Shown: positions 48,401-61,689 of the stretch, piece by piece | Position numbering within the stretch: position 1 is the first letter of the stretch | Layout of the letters: each line of letters starts with the position of its first letter | DNA from: Stichopus chloronotus | Taxonomy: Eukaryota; Echinodermata; Holothuroidea; Aspidochirotida; Stichopodidae | Assembly (NCBI GenBank): GCA_021234535.1 | Contig: CM037839.1 | Span: forward strand, 23,857,196-23,921,195 | Direction: 5' to 3' | DNA: 64,000 nt | The notes under the pieces: generated by a model | Told to the model about the DNA's origin: nothing | Seen by the model: the letters and a program-made list of their open reading frames with translations, nothing else | Database searches by the model: none | Translations under genes and position numbers: made by a program

Positions 48401-51400
48401 ACAGTAACTTGTATACAGTAATACTGAATGGGGTGAAGGTTTTAAGTTGTCGTCTACTGTGCATTATCAAGAGAAAAGGGAGACCTGTGTATTGCACACG
48501 TGCAGCTAATGCAAGTGAATAATGAACACTGGTTGTTAACTCGTTACAGCACTTCAGTGTTTCAAGATGATAGATGGTATACCTTCACATAATTGTGCCC
48601 AATGAGGGTTCTAGGGGTTCACAACGCAGTTCTCCGAACGTTATTTTGGGGGAGCTTATTCAAGCTTTATCATCTAAGCTGAGCATCACCATCAGTTGGT
48701 TGTGTAGTGCACAAAGAAGTTTTTTGTCAAAAAAGCCACCCTGATTGAAGGAAATGGCACTTTTTGGGTCTCATTAAAGGCATTTAGACCTTCATTTTGA
48801 CATTTTGTGTCTCAAATGCTTGCCAAAAAAATAAAGGTGAAGGATACTTTCTGCAAAAATTAAATTTGCAGGGCTAACCAAATTTTGGGGGCTCAAGTCC
48901 CAACCCCCCCCCCCCTTCCAGTATTTCAAGATGGTAGTCATAGTGCCAGATAATATTCTATGGTAGATATGCAGTACAGTATGCTTACAGTGCCAAATGT
49001 GGACAAATGGGAGAGGCAAACTTGAAAGGAATTTGCAAAACTTTGTTTACACTCCAGCTGTTTTGGGTAGGTCTGCAGTAAATCAACATTTCTTTCGCCA
49101 CAACACTCTGTATAGGTCTTTAACTTTAGCAGTGACATTTCATGGTGGATGCAGATAAATTTGTTATCTAGAACTTCGTTGTCTGCAGTCACATGCAACA
49201 TGTGCTATGTGCTGGCAATTTATCATTTAAAAGTCTGGGCTTTTTTGCTTCAGCTGGTGCACAACAGTGTCCATCCAGTCCTCACAATTTGCTCACACAC
49301 TTGCTACTTACTGTAGCCTATGGAGTAAAGAAGACAGTGAATGCTCTATTGTATTAATTCCCAAGGCAGACCAGACTCCACACTCTGAAAAAAAACCCAC
49401 CACGACCCCGGCATTTCAGACGAATTGCAGGACGAAAGATGATACAGACTGAATCAAGAGGGTGACTCTGCGCTTTCCCCCTTCGCAGGGAATGTCCAAA
49501 TACGAAGACTGATCCAGGCAGGTTGGAATTTCAGCTATCTCTAAATACACCGCTTACACTGTGTGGTGTCAAGTCGAGAAATTCCAGCTCTACATACTAC
49601 GGGCAAATATGCGGCCGCTTTTATTAGCTGACTCAGAACGATAACTTTTTGTGGCACTGAATCCTTTAAGTGATGAAATTGTCCGACTTAATGAGACAGG
49701 CTTATGAACCAAAATACACTTACTGATGGTTTCAAGGGGTGGAAGGTCGGTGCAGAAATGTATTCAAAGGGAGGGTTGACAAACATCGCAACATTTTACA
49801 GACTGAATCACGTACAGCTCTCCAGAAACTGACAGTGCGATGAACAGCGTCGCGGGTGGCAGCACAGTGTAATAGATACAGCTTACACAAGAGGAACTGA
49901 CTTCGATGCTTATTAATAATTCAGCTCCTATGTATTTAGCAGGTGAGCGCCTCTTGCCTTTGAGTAAATGGTTATCAACAGGTTTGTTCACTTCCCTGAT
50001 GAATACAAGTACACATGCCTATATAGCAACAACATGCCACGTTGAAAATTGTTGGAGACAAGCTCGAATGCTGGTTCAGTATTAACTGGGCTATTGTAAG
50101 TAAGGAAATCTTGTGCACGTACACAGTTAGTGCACTGGAAATGTGCAAATCCTGTGCCTAAAGTATCTTGGGTAGTGAGTGGCTGTGTGCAGTGGGATGT
50201 ACCGTACAGTATCACTGGTTTCAGCCTTCACTGCTTTATCAAATTAAAAACATATTGTCCCATAAGAAAAGGCGACTTCCAATGTCTGAACATTGTTAAT
50301 CAATGGTCTTTCAAAACATTCAAGTTTGTCCCCACTTTTGCCAAGGCCAGCATCAGTTTAGATTTTATGTTTTATTGTAAATCCTCTAGTCTCTACCCCT
50401 CCCCCTCTCAATTTTGAGTTTCTGGCTAAATCTCTGAATTAACGTAACTGTAAACTGTTACAAAATTCTGGCAGAAATGTGCTACTACTATATAAGGAAA
50501 ACAGTAATTGATAGTTACTGCACTTCTTCCTCACAAGCTGTACTGTAGAGCAACTGAAAGCGTTAAAATTTATTAATGTACACCTTTGCCAAACAAGGAA
50601 GTTAGTGAAACAATAACGGGGCAAACTTGAAGAGGACTAAATTTGAAAGGCATTCTTCAGTATCTTTTACTGTCCATATGCAGTAAATATGTCCACACTT
50701 TGTGTTTCTGTAACTTATTGCCAAAGCCCACAGCAAGTTACTGTACAAGCGCCTGTTTCTCTCTAACTGTATGCACTTACAGTGTAGTACACAGGAAGTC
50801 CGTACTTAGCACACTTAAGAAATCCATAATTTCGAATATACAGGGGGCATCCCAGTAAGTCAAATATTTAGAAGGCATGACCTGAAACATTGGATTCATA
50901 ATCATGAAATATGTTCAACTGCAGTTAGATTCATGAAGGTAAGGCTCACTTCAGTAACATTGCCACAAGGACAGCGAGTAATTTTAGGTTTAAGCGCCAA
51001 TCTCTCGAGGGGGGGGGGGGTTGTACCAATTATGGGGTATTGCACACAAAGAATTCAGATACCGCGTACCATGTGTAGCAACAGAAGTACAGTTGCACTT
51101 AACCTTCTGCAGAATGTACTGCACATGTACTCTAGCCATACCACAGTTGTGTGAGTACAGTAGGTGTGAGTAAAGTGGCTTACAATACCATTGGGCATTT
51201 GTATGCAGTGTAGAATTACTGTACAGTACCTACAGTATGTATGCAGTTGTTCCATCCTGTACACTGTGCAGCAGAGGTACAAAATTACAATACACATTTA
51301 GTTAATTGTACAGTCAACTGCAAAATGGTTGAGTGGTTCCTCTGAATGGTTGAATTCTTCTCTTCTCTTTTTTTTTGTTGGGCACTCAAGTCTACACTCT

Positions 51401-53970
51401 TTGGTGTACATAACTACTTTGGTTGTGACCAATTTTGCATGTGTCACTCACAAATTTATTAAACCACAATGACAAATTACACACCACAATAATGGCTTTA
51501 GTTCTGGCTAAAACTAATTACAGCAAATATTGTGCATCAACTGTAGTCCTGGTGATGCATTAGGCAAATATTCCAAACTGTCCTAAAATGGCAGGCCTTT
51601 AAACACTCAAAGTTTACAACATAATAGTGGAAAAGAATTTCATGAATTTCCCCAAAAGCAAAGGACAGGAGAAGACCAAAGTGGCAACTTTGAAAGGACA
51701 GCCTGTACAATTTACTACATTTGCATGTAAAAAGCTGCAAAGAACTTCAGAAATGATTGGTCAATGGTCAATGCAAGTGAGCTACATATAGCCTGCAAGA
51801 GTTTTCATGGGCACAACTAGTTGTGAAATTAAAGTATAGCAAGCCTTCCAACGCACAGTGTCTAGATGGGTCTTAAATGTGTGTCCTGAAAAAAAATGAC
51901 TTGACAGAATAACTGTGACTACATGAAGGAGTCCAAAAATGCAACAGCAGTGAAAAAATATCACAAATCATGTTGTCTGATGACTAAGGAATTTTTGTAA
52001 GGTCAGTTTCCTACATGGTAGGGACATGACATCCATTGCTTATGGTTCAATGATGGAAGACTGTGGCACACACAGAAGACACATACATGTACATACAGTA
52101 TGGTCCCAGATGTACAGGATGTTCATTACAGCTATATAGACTATTACGTGAGAGCTGCGTCTGTGTAGTCGCAGAGCGATCGCAAGAGGGTGAAAAAATG
52201 TGGCTCTAATTTAGTGTCAGAGACCACCAGTCAAGTTTATTGATGATGATTATGATTAAGTTTTTGATGAGAATAAACCAAGTTGAAGGTGTAAAAAGCT
52301 ATTTAGGCCTACAGTAGCTTTAACCTAAATAACCACCAATCATGGTTACAGTTGAGAGTTATGGTCAAGTTTAGGGTGAAATTAGGCAAAAACAAGTATT
52401 TTTAGGAGGAATATGTCAGTTCCGGTCACTGATTAGTACCAAAAATGTTTTGCAAGCAGTTACGTGGAAAGTGATTTGTTTCTGCTCCAAACATTGTTAC
52501 ACAGAGTTGCAACATGGGACAATTAGTACCAAGTATCAGGAATTTTCTAGGTTGGGTTCTCTCGAAAGAAGGATAATTTAGCAATTATTCGCTACTATGA
52601 TCGCTGAAATAGGAAAATAGTGATTTTGCTATGGTCCTCGATACAGTATGCTAATTATTACTTGTGCCAGTACTTACTGTACATAGAATGATAGAACAGA
52701 TCACTTATCACTCAAAGCTGCTCAGTGCAGTGCACAATTAACCATATTCACATCAGTTGCAACAAACTCTAAGTATGTGTCTGGCAAAAAAAATATCCCC
52801 AGACTTAACCTGAGAGACAGTATTTTTCTTGTGATCTTTGGTTTTAAGTTTGATTCCATGAAAATAAGAACTGCAAAGATGGTGCAAAGAAACAAGAAGT
52901 GTATTCAGTATGTACTGTACAGTAGTATTCAAACCCACCCCCATTTAACGTTCCGACATGTAACTTTCAACGTCTGTAACATGCACCATGAACTCATTTT
53001 CATCCATGCAACTTGCAATGTGGTTTGATGACTTTGTGAAAGGTTGCATTCTCATGAGCAATGGGTGAATGACAGGGTAATGGTAATTAACTTCTAACCC
53101 CTTCCTTTTGCCATGGTTTATTATTGTTTCTTGAAAGTTTCAGAAAATTTTCAAAATTTAAGAAAATAATGGACTTACCTCTCTTAAAGTAATGGACGCT
53201 TTATACAGAAGATTACTCCCTTCTCGTACAAACAGTTGATGTGGCTTGTCTTTAAGAGTGAACACAATATCAGCTGGAATGTGGCCTGGGCTCTGATCAC
53301 CTTCCTTTGGAAATGTTATTTTTGTGCCCTCTTTCCAACCTGGTTTCACATTAATTTCTAGAACTTTCTCTTCCATTCTGGTGGAACGCCCATCTGGTTT
53401 TAGCACCCTTCTCGATATTTTCATTTTCTTTATACAACCTTGGAAAATGTCCTCCAATGAAACTTTAAGATCGTGGTGAATTGGTGGATCGATTTTCTTC
53501 CGCATCACTCGAGAATTTGAAAATCCTTGATGAAAACTGTGCATTTGAGGGAACATATCATCGTCATCAACTTCCATGCTTTCTGCTCCAAACATGTTCT
53601 GCCTTCCATGTCCCATGTTAAAAAATGATTCAAATGGATCTGCTCCTCCGAAAAAAGTGGCGAATGTTGTTCGTGGATCGCCGTGATAAGTCCATGAGAA
53701 CGATTCTCCTTGTCCACCTCCACCTCCTGGTATCCCACCTTTCAGTCCATCTTCACCGTACTGGTCATAGATTTCTTTCTTCTTTTTGTCACTCAATACC
53801 TCATAAGCTTCCGAAACATCTTTGAACTTTTCCTCCGCATCTTTTGATTTGTTTTTGTCTGGATGATACTTCAACGCCATTTTCCGATAGGCCTTTTTAA
53901 TGTCATCCTCCGAGGCATCTCGGCTGATGCCTAAAATACTGTAGAAATCTCTTCCCATCTTAATAGGCAT
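45235..53970 (-). CDS. DNAJB: DNAJB1/4/5-type HSP40 co-chaperone (two coding exons)
   Basis: Known role: class B J-protein that stimulates Hsp70 ATP hydrolysis and delivers unfolded clients, mainly cytosolic. The spliced CDS is 53970-53179 plus 45462-45235, 339 residues, as usual for DNAJB1/4/5 (about 340). J domain: residues about 5-72 with KYHPDKN (HPD at 36-38). The Gly/Phe region, about 73-120, contains the class B motif [18 protein letters not shown]-terminal domains follow, with [21 protein letters not shown] and [16 protein letters not shown], then [16 protein letters not shown] and [14 protein letters not shown] in exon 2. The intron falls between LRE and ALCG. Two in-frame Mets, 1 and 5, are possible starts; Met5 (MGRDFY) matches the usual MGKDYY start, and an in-frame TGA lies upstream. 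The promoter has a TATA box and heat-shock elements. Which of DNAJB1, 4 or 5 is orthologous cannot be decided here. Confidence 0.95.
45463..53178. other. 7.7-kb DNAJB intron, no gene seen
   Basis: AT-rich, with recurring TACTGTACAGTA palindromes (48204-48217, 51217-51228, 52912-52924) and G or C homopolymer runs (47531-47543, 48903-48915, 51009-51020). No host or nested exon recognised. Confidence 0.6.
53179..53970 (-). CDS. DNAJB: DNAJB coding exon 1 (J domain, G/F region, most of CTD)
   Basis: 264 codons from [14 protein letters not shown] to ITLRE, then donor GTAAGT. The J domain and most of the client-binding domain share one exon, unlike the more divided mammalian genes as I recall them. 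Confidence 0.96.
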
Positions 53971-54002
53971 CTGGATATACTCGTATGGAACCTTTCACGA
54001 TT

Positions 54003-54220
54003 CTGCAAAGTAAGGAATAAGAAAACTGTCTTTCGAGTATCTATATATTTTCAAGGTGACGTTAAAACGTTTTAACTTGAAAACGAGGTGGAGAAATCGA
54101 CAGTGCAGTAAGTACCGGCGACCGTGGCTAGGCTGATGTTGCTACACGTTACAGTGTAATCACCAAGGTAATTTTGAGTTAGGCAGTATCGAAATGTTAT
54201 TTGAAATCAAGAAATCCTAC
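54003..54220 (-). other. probable 5' UTR intron of the DNAJB gene
   Basis: The donor, GAAAG then GTAGGA, at 54220 and the acceptor TACTTTGCAG ending at 54003 bracket 218 bp. This would give a 5' UTR of about 110 nt from the predicted start site. Inferred from splice motifs only. Confidence 0.5.
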
Positions 54221-54322
54221 CTTTCTAGCTCACAATAGCTCAATTGCTTTCACATTGAAATATCGATGTAGTCCTGATAGCGTACTGTTTTGAAATTGCA
54301 GGGTGACTGGTTTTCTTGGCCA

Positions 54323-54328
54323 TTTATA
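54323..54328 (-). promoter_or_regulatory. TATA box of the DNAJB gene
   Basis: TATAAA within GATATAAATGG on the minus strand. It predicts transcription start near 54295, about 325 nt of genomic distance before the ATG. Confidence 0.6.
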
Positions 54329-54410
54329 TCACCCGAGAGGGTGACGTACGCTCCTGAAAAACATCTTGGTCTATATTGTACTGTACTGTGCAGCTGGCTG
54401 CCGGTGTGTT

Positions 54411-54423
54411 TTCTCGACTATTC
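54411..54423 (-). promoter_or_regulatory. gapped heat-shock element half
   Basis: Two TTC units start exactly 10 bp apart (54411 and 54421), the spacing of a gap-type heat-shock element. Weak alone, but it lies 30 bp from the perfect element. Confidence 0.4.
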
Positions 54424-54453
54424 TCGCACGCTCTGCTCGTCGGCGCGGCCATG

Positions 54454-54466
54454 GAAAGTTCGCGAA
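54454..54466 (-). promoter_or_regulatory. perfect heat-shock element upstream of DNAJB
   Basis: GAAagTTCgcGAA: three alternating inverted 5-bp units with no mismatch, the consensus for an HSF1 trimer. It sits about 130 bp upstream of the TATA box and about 165 bp upstream of the predicted start. Heat-shock control of class B HSP40 genes is well established, so position and target agree. Confidence 0.8.
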
Positions 54467-54499
54467 ATACCCCCTATTTACATCTCAGCGCTGTATCAA

Positions 54500-57400
54500 C
54501 ATAAATAGTATTGACGACACAATAGACCAATCACGAGGCGTACTGAGGGTTTATGGTCAGAACACACCATTCGAAATTGCACGTTCGTCCATGCTTTATC
54601 AACTGAAGCTAAATAAGAAAAGTTACGGTGTCAGTAATTTTGGAGGATAATATGTGCAAGTGAAAATATAGGACATTGACTTCTTCATGATTGTGACATT
54701 GGGTATTTTTTTGCTACGGAAACAGATATGTATACTGATGTAATCTTAAATCGTAATGTGTTAAGAAGTAGGGAGATGCAACAAATTTTCTATGTAGTAG
54801 GCCTGGTGCCACAAGTTTGGAGTCCAAACGTGAAGTAACATGGGTAACATTGCAGTATATAACTAAAGTTTTTTTTTAATTTTTCTTTTAAATTCTTCAT
54901 GGATATGGTTGAGCCCTCCCCCCCCCCCAAAAAAAGAAGAAAAATGTTGGTGTACAATATAAATGCTAACGTTACTAATAAGAAAACAAAATACTATTCT
55001 AGACTTGACTTGAGAGTCACCCAATTTCTGAACTTGTGAAATTATTTTATTATTTTGTTTCAAGCATGTAGGCTAACTATATATAAGATAGTGTGCATCC
55101 TCTTCCCCTCACAGGTATAAGTATTAAAACAACAAACCGCAAAGGCGAAATGGAAAGTCGAATCAGTGTGCTGGTATGTTTCGAGCTGTTTATGATCGAA
55201 TCGGACTGGAAGGTTAATATGTAATTTGCAAGTCTCTGGCCTCAAGCTATCTCTTGCGACAGACTCATACCGGGATACCTATTTGAACGAATTTAAGTAA
55301 TCTCCAAAGTAATTATTTTCTTACTGGATACGTTAATGTATAATTGTTATTTCTCAGCCTGTGAAGAGGAGCAAGATTTTAGACTTTTCTTGCTGTGATG
55401 TTAAAGGTCTGTACTATTATCATTACTACATTAGCATCGAAGTTGAGTACATCAAGTGTAAGCATGGGAGGGGACATGTCCCCCCCCCCCCCACTTTCAA
55501 AAGTGCGGGAGGGGATACCATATCATTTGTCCCACCCACTTTTCAGAGCAGTTATTAAAAAGTCACATGCATATGTGCGATTTTCTATCACAATTGCGAT
55601 GGACGCTGTGTAATTCGTCTCCCTTGGTGTCACAACGGCATCTTTCTACCAGTACTTTCTGTCAGAATTTAGTTTTGTGAGGCAAAACTCACAGATCTGG
55701 TTCTGATGTAACTAAGAACGACTCAGGAAGGCCGTCTCCTGCAATCTAGGGGGTCTTATGTACCCAAAATTTTCTGTTAGCTACGCATCAACCAATGGTG
55801 GCGCTCCGCTTAGATAGTATAGTGTCCCCCTCACTTTCTGAAACCTGCTGACGCCCATGAGTGTAAGGATGACTAGAATTGCCGATCTGTCTTTATCCTG
55901 TGGGCCCAAAGTATACCGAGTTGTACAAAACATAACATTTGGTGTCCAACTTTGAACTGTTGTCTCTTGCTGGAACCCATGATACTTCAAGATTCAGTGG
56001 TTTTTCTTGGAATTGCCAGGATACTTATTACAACCCCTCAACTTGGTACTAACATATGCATCATCTTCTCTAGATGAACGAGAAAAAAAATAGTAAAAAA
56101 CTAGTTGACCAATATAGCCTAGTCGACATGCATAACCTCATCTCAGATGTAAGCAGCTGGAATGCATAATACCAGGGAACCAAATGGGGATACCTGATTA
56201 AACCATCTAACGATCTGACCATGGAATCAGAATCAAGACGGGACGGTCACGGAGGCGGGGGGGGGGGGGGGGTCGTGACTGAAGAATAAATTTAATCCAG
56301 ACGTTTAGTTGATAATAATCACATTTTAATGAAGTTCTAATTTATTGACCTGTCTTTGCGGGATGTCAACCTATTTATCCAGTTTATCATGGCACAAACA
56401 AAGTTCATTGCTCTTCCGATGGCATGAAGGATATACCAGCGATAAGATTAGGTCACCAAGTTGATGTAGTCTGAACTGCAATGCGGTTCCACGATAATTC
56501 TAAATGGGAAACCAATTACAGTTACGACCTTTTATTTTAAGTATTGCCACCGAAAAAGAGAGATCAAATGGAATGGTGTTATGGTAGATGCTCGATGTAC
56601 GGAATAACTGTATTTACAACGTACGATATATTCTTTCTAGAAAATTCGTGTGTATGAATCAATTGCGTGTCAGTACACACGGTGCAATTTATTACTAAAA
56701 GCGTTGTATGTTTATTCCTTGAAATGATAAACAGACTCGACGTTTAAACTCCGAATCTCGGAGAGATTGACCTTTTAATATCTTCACCATAATTGATTCG
56801 TTTATGTAATAGTCCTATAATCGACAACCTTCCAGTGATGCTATACAAACAACTATCTACCGAAGATCGCATTTGACAGGAACCCCAAAGCTCCCAAAAG
56901 GTCGCACATTTCATTCCTGGAAACAGACTTATGACGTACACGCATATATAGTCTGTACGTGTTTATCACCGTTTTCCTGGTGACTGTTCAACTTTTAAAG
57001 TTCGCCAGCAGAGGATGAGCAGTGAGTTGGAAGTGTTACCGCCATCTCTGTCTACAATTGGTCGAATCCGCCATGCAGAGTTGGTGAAATGTTCACTGAC
57101 TCGAAGAACAGACTGCTCCCCTCTACCAGGAAATGATGCTTTGTCACAACCCAGTCATAAGACCTGCATAGAACGTCATGACTGTGGTTAGTATGGTACA
57201 GAACCGTGTGTGACTCAGTAGAGTAATGAAACTTATCAATGCTGGCATGCTCTGAGTCAATTGATTAAAGAGGAAATTCAAGTATGACAGAGAAGTCAGA
57301 AGGGTCTGAGAGTTGCTTCAAAGTCATCACCGCAGGGTTATTGGGACTGCATGGACGCAACAGGGAGCTAGCAAAGATGCCCACAGTGCCAGTCAAGACT

Positions 57401-60400
57401 CGGAAAAGAAAAAAAAAGAATGCGTGGACTATATGGCTACTGTGAGACTACCCAAATAAACGACGCAGCTGACAAAATAATGAGAAGGTTAAAATCTGTA
57501 ATGCGTTTGGTATTATAACATGGAAATTATTCTCCTGAGTTAATTTATACGTCATTTTTTCCTTTGAGCAATGAGAACTTCGAGTACTTACCATACATAT
57601 TATAATGCAATGTTTGCCATGTTTGCCATGTCAATTGGAGGTGGCTAATAAAGTTGATTTGTGTTTGATAAGATTGAGCATATCGCTGTCTAACGTTTGT
57701 ATACAGGGGCACTGTGAGTAGGCTATGCGTGTGTGTGCATGTGGTAGTGCGTGCGCATCAAGTTTTTTTAAACATTTTTTCTTTCGTCCCGTTTCTACCT
57801 TAAGTTACACTTTTACACTTGTTGTACAGTCTACTTTCGTCCTGTGATGTCATGGACCATTCCATTCACTTTGCGTTGGTCTAATTTGAATGATTTAATG
57901 CTTATTCATTTATTTGTTCATTGTTTTAATCATGACTGCCGGTTATACTTTGATTTATTAATTTTTGTACTGTTTTCCTCCCATCATCAAATTTTGCAAC
58001 ACACCACCGCATATAAAATCTTTTGCGTCGCCTGGGACACATAGGTTATATAGTCTTAAGACGCTTTCACACCGAAAGCGTTTCAAGCGTTGGAGTTTTT
58101 GCGTTCAATGCCAGAGTGTTTGTACGCTTTTGGTGATTTTTCATTTAACCAGCGATGGAATGGAGCGTTTCATATACTTTTTCAGATTGCCGCGCCACAC
58201 AGAAATATTGCAAGGGCGTATTTTTGTGGGGCCTGTTTGACGATCGTACGCGTTTAGAACATTAGACCGAGAGGGACGCTAGCCGACACCGCTCTAGACT
58301 CTTTGCTTTATCCGGGCGCGGTTTGAAAGTTGCGAGTGTTTGACCATTATTTTTCATAAGACATTTACAAAAGGCTCGTGACGAGTTGTTTTGCTTTCTC
58401 TCGCTGTGTACGTGTAAAGCATATTTATCCTTTCACGGTTAAGCTGTCGCAAGCCAAGCGCCACCCATTACTGTGTTGAATTAGTGTTCCTATTTAATTT
58501 TGGAATTTATGTAGTCCCTGGTCCGAATTGCAGAAATAAAGTTTCAGAGAGTGTGCATGAATTTATTTTACAACTTACTTCGTAATGACTAAAATTGTGA
58601 ATATCCCTGACTGGTGTTGCCATGGTTATTCAACAAGGGGTTAAAACGTGAATAATCGATGAAGGAGCACAGAAACCGAAGGGGACCGAGAGTCCCTGGA
58701 TGTGACGAATATATTTCATTCAAGAGGATTTATTGGGGGGGGGGGGGCAAAACTATTTTTGACTAAGAGTTTAAGACTAGCATTCTCACTGTCTAAGTGG
58801 AGCCCCACCATCAGATTCCATGGAATGGTACCTCGGAGGTCACATACCAAATTTTATTCAAGTGGATTTTGTGGGGACCAAAATAGCCTGCATAATTATT
58901 TAAGATACCATCTTCAAACTATTTAAGGGTAGCGCCTTCAGTAGTTTGTGCGTGGCATACAAGAAAAGTTTTGACAAAAAGTCTCGCCAGGAAATGGCAC
59001 TTTTTACATGTTCATTTCCAACATAACGCATTTTACCCGAGGGGTTTTCAAATGGCCAAATTATACAGTTATTCAGACCTCAGCATTTTGCCAAGGGGGT
59101 TCGATTTGGAAGCAAAGATTGGAGGAGAGGGAGAACTGAGTGATTGTCGATCATTTAAAACAAAGTTAAGATGCGATGCGAAAATACAGCATGGCTCTAC
59201 TTGAGTTGAGGACCCAGAATTTGAACGAGACGGGAAGGGGCTGAGAATTGTAGGAAGACTAAGTGGAGGGCCACCATCGATTGGCTTGGAGGGCCGGGAA
59301 ACATGCATGCAACGGTAACTGGATGGCGCACCAAAGCGCACTCGTCCGTTTCCAGTACGTACTGAAAGTTGGGTTCAAGTTATCGCGAATGTAGCCGGTT
59401 TATACTTGTTTAGAGGAGAGAAGCAATCAAAGTAACGATGATAGGTCCATGTTTACCCTGGTATTTCGGTTACAACAAAATCTGTGTCAATTCTCTTCTT
59501 GCCTTACCTAAAATTTCGTTTTGTTTATATGTTTATCTTGTATAGAGCATGCATGCTTGCAGGGGATAGACATGTCATTACGCTTTTTACCATAAAGGGC
59601 CAGTCTATGGGCCATCCTACATGAAAAATGCCTATAGTTTCCATTGCCATCTAACGGTGGAAAATTCACAGACCAGCCTGGCGTTGGCTATCAAGCCAGG
59701 TAGCAGGTACAATTTCTTTTTGGCAATTATTGCTTTTTATAGGGTAATGATCAGCGTTCACGCCAGTGACGCCCCCTCCCAAATTTCCTAGGGCAGTTGG
59801 TTTTACTTAAACAGACATGTCGATAGAACAATAACAACAACATGAAATGAATAAAACATCAATTATAGTTTTAAAATTGAATAAATTTCTACATTTAAGC
59901 AAAATCGTTTGCAAGCTGACACGCCAATATAAATTATATCAATGTTGTCTCACACGAGATATACAGCCGTGGTTCTGTAAGTCCGAAAGGCATGCAGTCG
60001 TGTTTCTGTAGTCCAATAGTATGCTCAGACTTTAGTTGTTCAGAGTGCCGACGTTAAAACTTAAAGGGTGACCCCTTTGCATATAAGGAGTAGGTATAGC
60101 GTACGGCTTCCATTTCTTTTCATCTGTTTGAATGCTTGTATATGAATGGTTCTGTTAAATACTAGATTTATGTTAGTTTTGTTTTTCTGTTACTGCACAA
60201 TTCAGCCACAATTCGCAGCCTCAATTCGTTCCACAGAATAACACTAAATATTTGTGGCATATTTTTCGTTTCGATGGAAAAAAAGTGCCGTATGACTTGG
60301 CGGAGGAAGATCATCGTTTTGCGTCAGTCATGTTGACACTGAAAAACTACAGAAAGGTCTATGACTGCATAGCTCTAGGTCCAATAGTGTCCATTTTGGA

Positions 60401-61680
60401 CGTCGTTTGGTGTTACAAGTGTTATTACCGGAACTAAGATAAAACGATGGCCCAACATGTGGAGAGGAAGAATGTCATTAGCATAGGATTTGCTCCATAT
60501 TACTGTACCATGCTTAATGATATTGACGTCGGTAACAGTTAAGTGCTGAATTGTCTGGTTAACTCTGCACCCTTTTTCAAACAATGAGAGCTTCAGCCTG
60601 AAATAAGAATACAATGGCTTTAAGGTGTGAATAATACATGCTATACCATCTTATAACTGAGAAGGTTAATTGTCTAATGGAGAGACTGACTCACATAATT
60701 ATAGATCTATTTTTTTTTTTCTCATCCCCAAAGCAGTTTTGCAGCTCTCCAATGAAATCGTCAATGAATGTATTGAGGGGAACTATGACGTTACCCAACT
60801 GTCAATTCATGTAATGGGATGTGATACATAGCCTTCTTCATGATGTAACGTTCAAATGTAACCTACGATCATTTGGCATGCGACTATAGCTAAAAATCAT
60901 AATACCTCATAGCCTATATGCTGGAGTAATTTTACCATAAAAGGTGGAAAATTGTTTGGAGAAACTCAATTTACCTTAGTTTGTTAAACTATCCGCTTGG
61001 CATCGGTATTGATACGAAATGGCATGTGTAGGTTTCAAAACCCCTATAATTAAAATATGTTCGGGACAGGAGCTCATCATGTGACGGCATGTACGTGTGT
61101 GTATGTACATATGCGGAAGGAGGCAAACGGTCGACTCATTACCGCAGACGAAAGCGTTGGCGTGCACCTCTTCTCTATACCGTGTCACGTCCCGTCAGCA
61201 ACTCAGCACTACAGCTGCACTGGCGTCAATTTGACTTCATTAAAGTTAAGCGGAAAACAGAAGAAAGGTGTTAAGGGATAAGAAGCAGAGATGCTCTAAG
61301 GCGAAATGTGGTAGGTTATGGCCTTGATGACCGACTGAACTTCGTTTACGGAATTTCAGTTGCTGGAGCAATGTAATGTCGTTGAAACGATCTAAACTTT
61401 TGAACCTGTAAGCAACGTGAAATATTGCGTTACGCCTGGGCAGTGCTCCCCTGGGGAAATACGTGAGCGTTTCCAACATGCAAAGAGAAAATAAGTTGAG
61501 TCAACAGTTCACATCTCGGAGTCATGCGTATTTGTTCGTGGGTTATGGAATTACGTTAGCTATTCGTTCTGGACAGAAGATAGACATAAGAATGCACAAA
61601 TGAATTGTGATTTCGATGGTGCATTAATGAGCATCTCTTTCCTGAATCTGGCATTATAGCATTGGGATGTGTCAGAAGCT
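54500..61680. other. intergenic, no gene seen
   Basis: Only short chance frames. It contains C/G runs (54918-54927, 55480-55492, 56258-56271, 58735-58747) and repeat-like sequence near 58.70-59.30 kb that shares short phrases such as GGAAATGGCACTTTTT with 48.75 kb. Confidence 0.55.
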
Positions 61681-61689
61681 ACTTGTACT

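Noticed and set aside
54290..54650. Plus-strand frames of 72 and 94 codons
   Set aside because: They lie across the DNAJB promoter, have no recognisable domain and are explained as chance.
58702..59341. Frames of 74-90 codons near 59 kb
   Set aside because: Low-complexity Ser/Pro composition in repeat-like sequence, with no homology.
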